The translations under genes and the position numbers were made by a program. Below the pieces are notes generated by a model. It had not been told where the DNA came from. It searched no databases and saw only the letters and a list, made by a program, of their open reading frames with translations. Below, piece by piece: positions 4,851 to 6,575 of a stretch of DNA of 6,575 bases; within the stretch, counting starts at the first letter, position 1, and every line of letters starts with the position of its first letter. Source of the DNA: an uncultured Ruminococcus sp. (lineage in GTDB: Bacteria > Bacillota > Clostridia > Oscillospirales > Ruminococcaceae); contig CALANW010000122.1 in assembly GCA_937926145.1 (NCBI GenBank), forward strand, positions 1 to 6,575. Reading direction: 5' to 3'.

Positions 4851-6431
4851 TTGGCTTATGTCAAGCATACTGCAATTCATACAACTCCGAAAGCTCATTT
4901 GAAATATATTCTCAATCCCGACAAAAATGAAAAGATGAAATACGTCACGGGAATATGCTGCGGTGATGACCTTGAAACTGCTTATGGCAATTTCAAGGAA
5001 ATTTTTGAAAAGTACAATAACGAAGAATTTGAAAAATGCTGTTCTTCAAAAAACAGCGGAAAAAGAAATATCCGCATTCACTCATATACGCAGTCTTTCG
5101 ATTCAAGCGTTTCTCCCGAAGAAGCACATCGGATAGGTGTGGAATGGGCGAAAAAGGTATTCGGAGTAAACAGACCGATAATCGTCAGCACTCACGTTAA
5201 TACCGATCACGTTCATAACCACATTGCCGTTTGTCCGTATGACCTCGACGGGATCCGTTGGCACAGCAATTACAAAACATTGCAGTTTGTCAGAAAGCGT
5301 TCTGATGAAATTTGTCTTGAACATAATCTTGACATTATCAGAAATCCGAGAAAGAAAAGCACTATCAGCTACAAGGAACACGATGCCAGTAAGAAAGGTT
5401 ATTCGTGGAAGGTCAAGATGGCAGATACCATTGACAGGCTTATCCACAGTGATGATGTTACGGATATTTACTCTTTGATTGAAAAGATGAAGGAGTGCGG
5501 TTATACCTTTACCAACGAAAGCAGAATGATCGCAAAGCCGAAAGGCGTGAAATACGGCTGCTGTATTTCAAAGCTGGGATTCGGGTATTCGTATCAAATG
5601 CTGATTCAGAGGATAAACAACAAGCAGAATGAATTTGTGGGAAAAAAGATAAGTGCGTTCATCGGTTTTCAGGTTGAAATTGCTGTCGGGCTTCGTGAAC
5701 GTCAGTTTGACATATATCGTTCTCAGTCGGTGCATATGCCGACTTATGCGGAGGTGAAAAAATCTTTCGAGGTGCTGGACTTTATTCACAGCAATCACAT
5801 TCATTCTCTTGATGATATGAAGTCCTGTCTTTCGGCGGCAAATTGTAAAGAGGACTTTGCTATGCACAGATATTTCAGTCTTGCAAATAAAAAGGAACAG
5901 CTGAAAACGTTGAATTATTTGGGAGATGAGTATGCTTGCCTGCTCAAAACCGAAAACAGAGATGAAGCACAGCAGAAGCGGTTGGAGAAGTTGCATTGGC
6001 AGATTATGATTAGCGGAGGTATCAGCGGTTGGGATACTCATATGGATAACTGGCTGCCGAAGCTGAAGGACAAGCTCCGCAATGACCTTAAACAGCTTGA
6101 CAGCCTTGCAGCAGAAATGAGCAGAGCTTCTAAAGAACGTACAAATGTGGAAATATCGCTTGTGTATCTGGAGAATTTTCTGAAATCCGATTATGACAGG
6201 ATTCGTGAACAGGAGCAGCTCCGCATTCAGATAGAGAACTATCACAACGGACTTGAACCGCAGGAAGACGGTACATACAAGGCAGAGCCTGAACCCACAG
6301 CGGAGAGAAATGCGGAGTTTGCATATCTGGATATGCGTGAGGAACAGCGCAGGAGAGCCGAGGAACAGCGTAGGAGAGATGAGCGGCAGAGAGAAATGAG
6401 GAGCAGGAGCCGCAGCGGTTACTGCCGGTGA
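4851..6431 (+). CDS. MOB-P type relaxase (Relaxase/VirD2 family mobilization nuclease)
   Basis: This 526-residue DNA nickase would cut oriT and stay covalently bound to the 5' end for transfer. Near the N-terminus, HTTPKAHLKYILNP contains Y19, the probable catalytic tyrosine. IRIHSYTQSF plus EEAHRIGVEWA is the middle conserved block, and THVNTDHVHNHIAV (114-127) supplies the metal-binding histidines H115, H120 and H122 of the HxxxxHxHNH motif. Residues from about 170 to 450 are helical and less conserved, and the C-terminus from 490 is arginine/glutamate-rich (EEQRRRAEEQRRRDERQRE). The start is TTG, supported by GAGGTG at 4838-4843 with a 7-nt spacer and by conservation of the xxAYVKHxAIHTT beginning typical of this group in Clostridia; the first downstream ATG would lose Y19. 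Length is in the usual 450-600 range and the gene appears intact. Confidence 0.93.
   Translation: MAYVKHTAIHTTPKAHLKYILNPDKNEKMKYVTGICCGDDLETAYGNFKEIFEKYNNEEFEKCCSSKNSGKRNIRIHSYTQSFDSSVSPEEAHRIGVEWAKKVFGVNRPIIVSTHVNTDHVHNHIAVCPYDLDGIRWHSNYKTLQFVRKRSDEICLEHNLDIIRNPRKKSTISYKEHDASKKGYSWKVKMADTIDRLIHSDDVTDIYSLIEKMKECGYTFTNESRMIAKPKGVKYGCCISKLGFGYSYQMLIQRINNKQNEFVGKKISAFIGFQVEIAVGLRERQFDIYRSQSVHMPTYAEVKKSFEVLDFIHSNHIHSLDDMKSCLSAANCKEDFAMHRYFSLANKKEQLKTLNYLGDEYACLLKTENRDEAQQKRLEKLHWQIMISGGISGWDTHMDNWLPKLKDKLRNDLKQLDSLAAEMSRASKERTNVEISLVYLENFLKSDYDRIREQEQLRIQIENYHNGLEPQEDGTYKAEPEPTAERNAEFAYLDMREEQRRRAEEQRRRDERQREMRSRSRSGYCR
6339..6380. repeat. 21-bp tandem repeat at the relaxase C-terminus
   Basis: Two 21-bp units (6339-6359 and 6360-6380) begin GAGGAACAGCG and differ at three positions. 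They encode EEQRRRA and EEQRRRD (residues 497-503 and 504-510), and a degenerate third unit, ERQREMR, follows after one residue. The seven-residue period fits a charged coiled-coil extension. As 21 bp is in frame, copy-number change would only alter tail length. Confidence 0.85.
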
Positions 6432-6492
6432 TGAATATTCCAAACCAAAAAAGAACGAAAGAAATTTCCAAAGGAAAGGAGCATTTTTGCTT

Positions 6493-6575
6493 ATGAAAGA
6501 AAAAATAATCGAACGTACCGTTAACGGTATAAAAGTCACTTCTCACATTCCCGAAGATGTGAGCGATAGCTTTAA
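6493..6575 (+). CDS. Start of an unrecognised gene (3' partial)
   Basis: ATG 6493 begins an open frame of 27 codons (MKEKIIERTVNGIKVTSHIP, then EDVSDSF) that runs off the window. AAAGGAG at 6475-6481 is 11 nt upstream; an in-frame TTG at 6487 would be at 5 nt and is an alternative start. The gene lies 61 bp after the relaxase in the same direction, so it is probably in the transfer operon. Too little is visible for a family call. Confidence 0.65.
   Translation, partial: MKEKIIERTVNGIKVTSHIPEDVSDSF

Noticed and set aside
5568..6539. Open frame of 323 codons on the minus strand
   Set aside because: It is antisense to the relaxase, whose motifs and ribosome site are clear; the translation is rich in H, F, L and S with no recognisable domain, as expected of a shadow frame.

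Overview
The window looks like part of a mobilizable or conjugative element (integrated element or plasmid-like module) from a low-to-mid GC gut Firmicute. A Clostridia/Ruminococcus-type host is an inference from the strong AGGAGG ribosome sites, the base composition and the character of the proteins; nothing in the window fixes the species. No integrase, replication initiator, rRNA, tRNA or CRISPR array is visible.

Left flank (1-430): the last 36 codons of an AraC-family regulator enter from outside the window. Immediately after, on the opposite strand, lies a broken 3'-terminal piece of a gene that is a diverged paralogue of the next gene. The sequence changes character right after the AraC stop codon, so this may be an element/chromosome or rearrangement junction.

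Minus-strand gene (421-1552): a zinc-ribbon protein of unknown function. It has a textbook promoter (TTGACT-17-TATAAT), an AGGAGG and an ATG at 1552, but an exact 10-bp tandem duplication (1501-1520) throws that start out of frame. Removing one 10-bp copy restores an uninterrupted reading frame. This is the most concrete oddity in the window.

Divergent control region (1553-1774): back-to-back promoters enclosing four copies of a 7-bp motif (RATYGAT).

Plus-strand backbone (1775-6575): a small excisionase-like HTH protein, a ParM/StbA actin-like ATPase, an overlapping ParR-like adaptor, a 290-bp gene-free stretch full of TTGGTATCA-type repeats (candidate centromere), a KfrA-like HTH plus coiled-coil protein, a hairpin-rich 180-bp stretch (candidate oriT), a MobC relaxosome protein, a MOB-P type relaxase, and the start of another gene. 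Together these form two adjacent modules: active DNA segregation (HTH, ParM, ParR, repeats, coiled-coil protein) and DNA transfer (oriT, MobC, relaxase). The genes are closely packed, with one 29-bp overlap and one 1-nt gap, suggesting coordinated expression.
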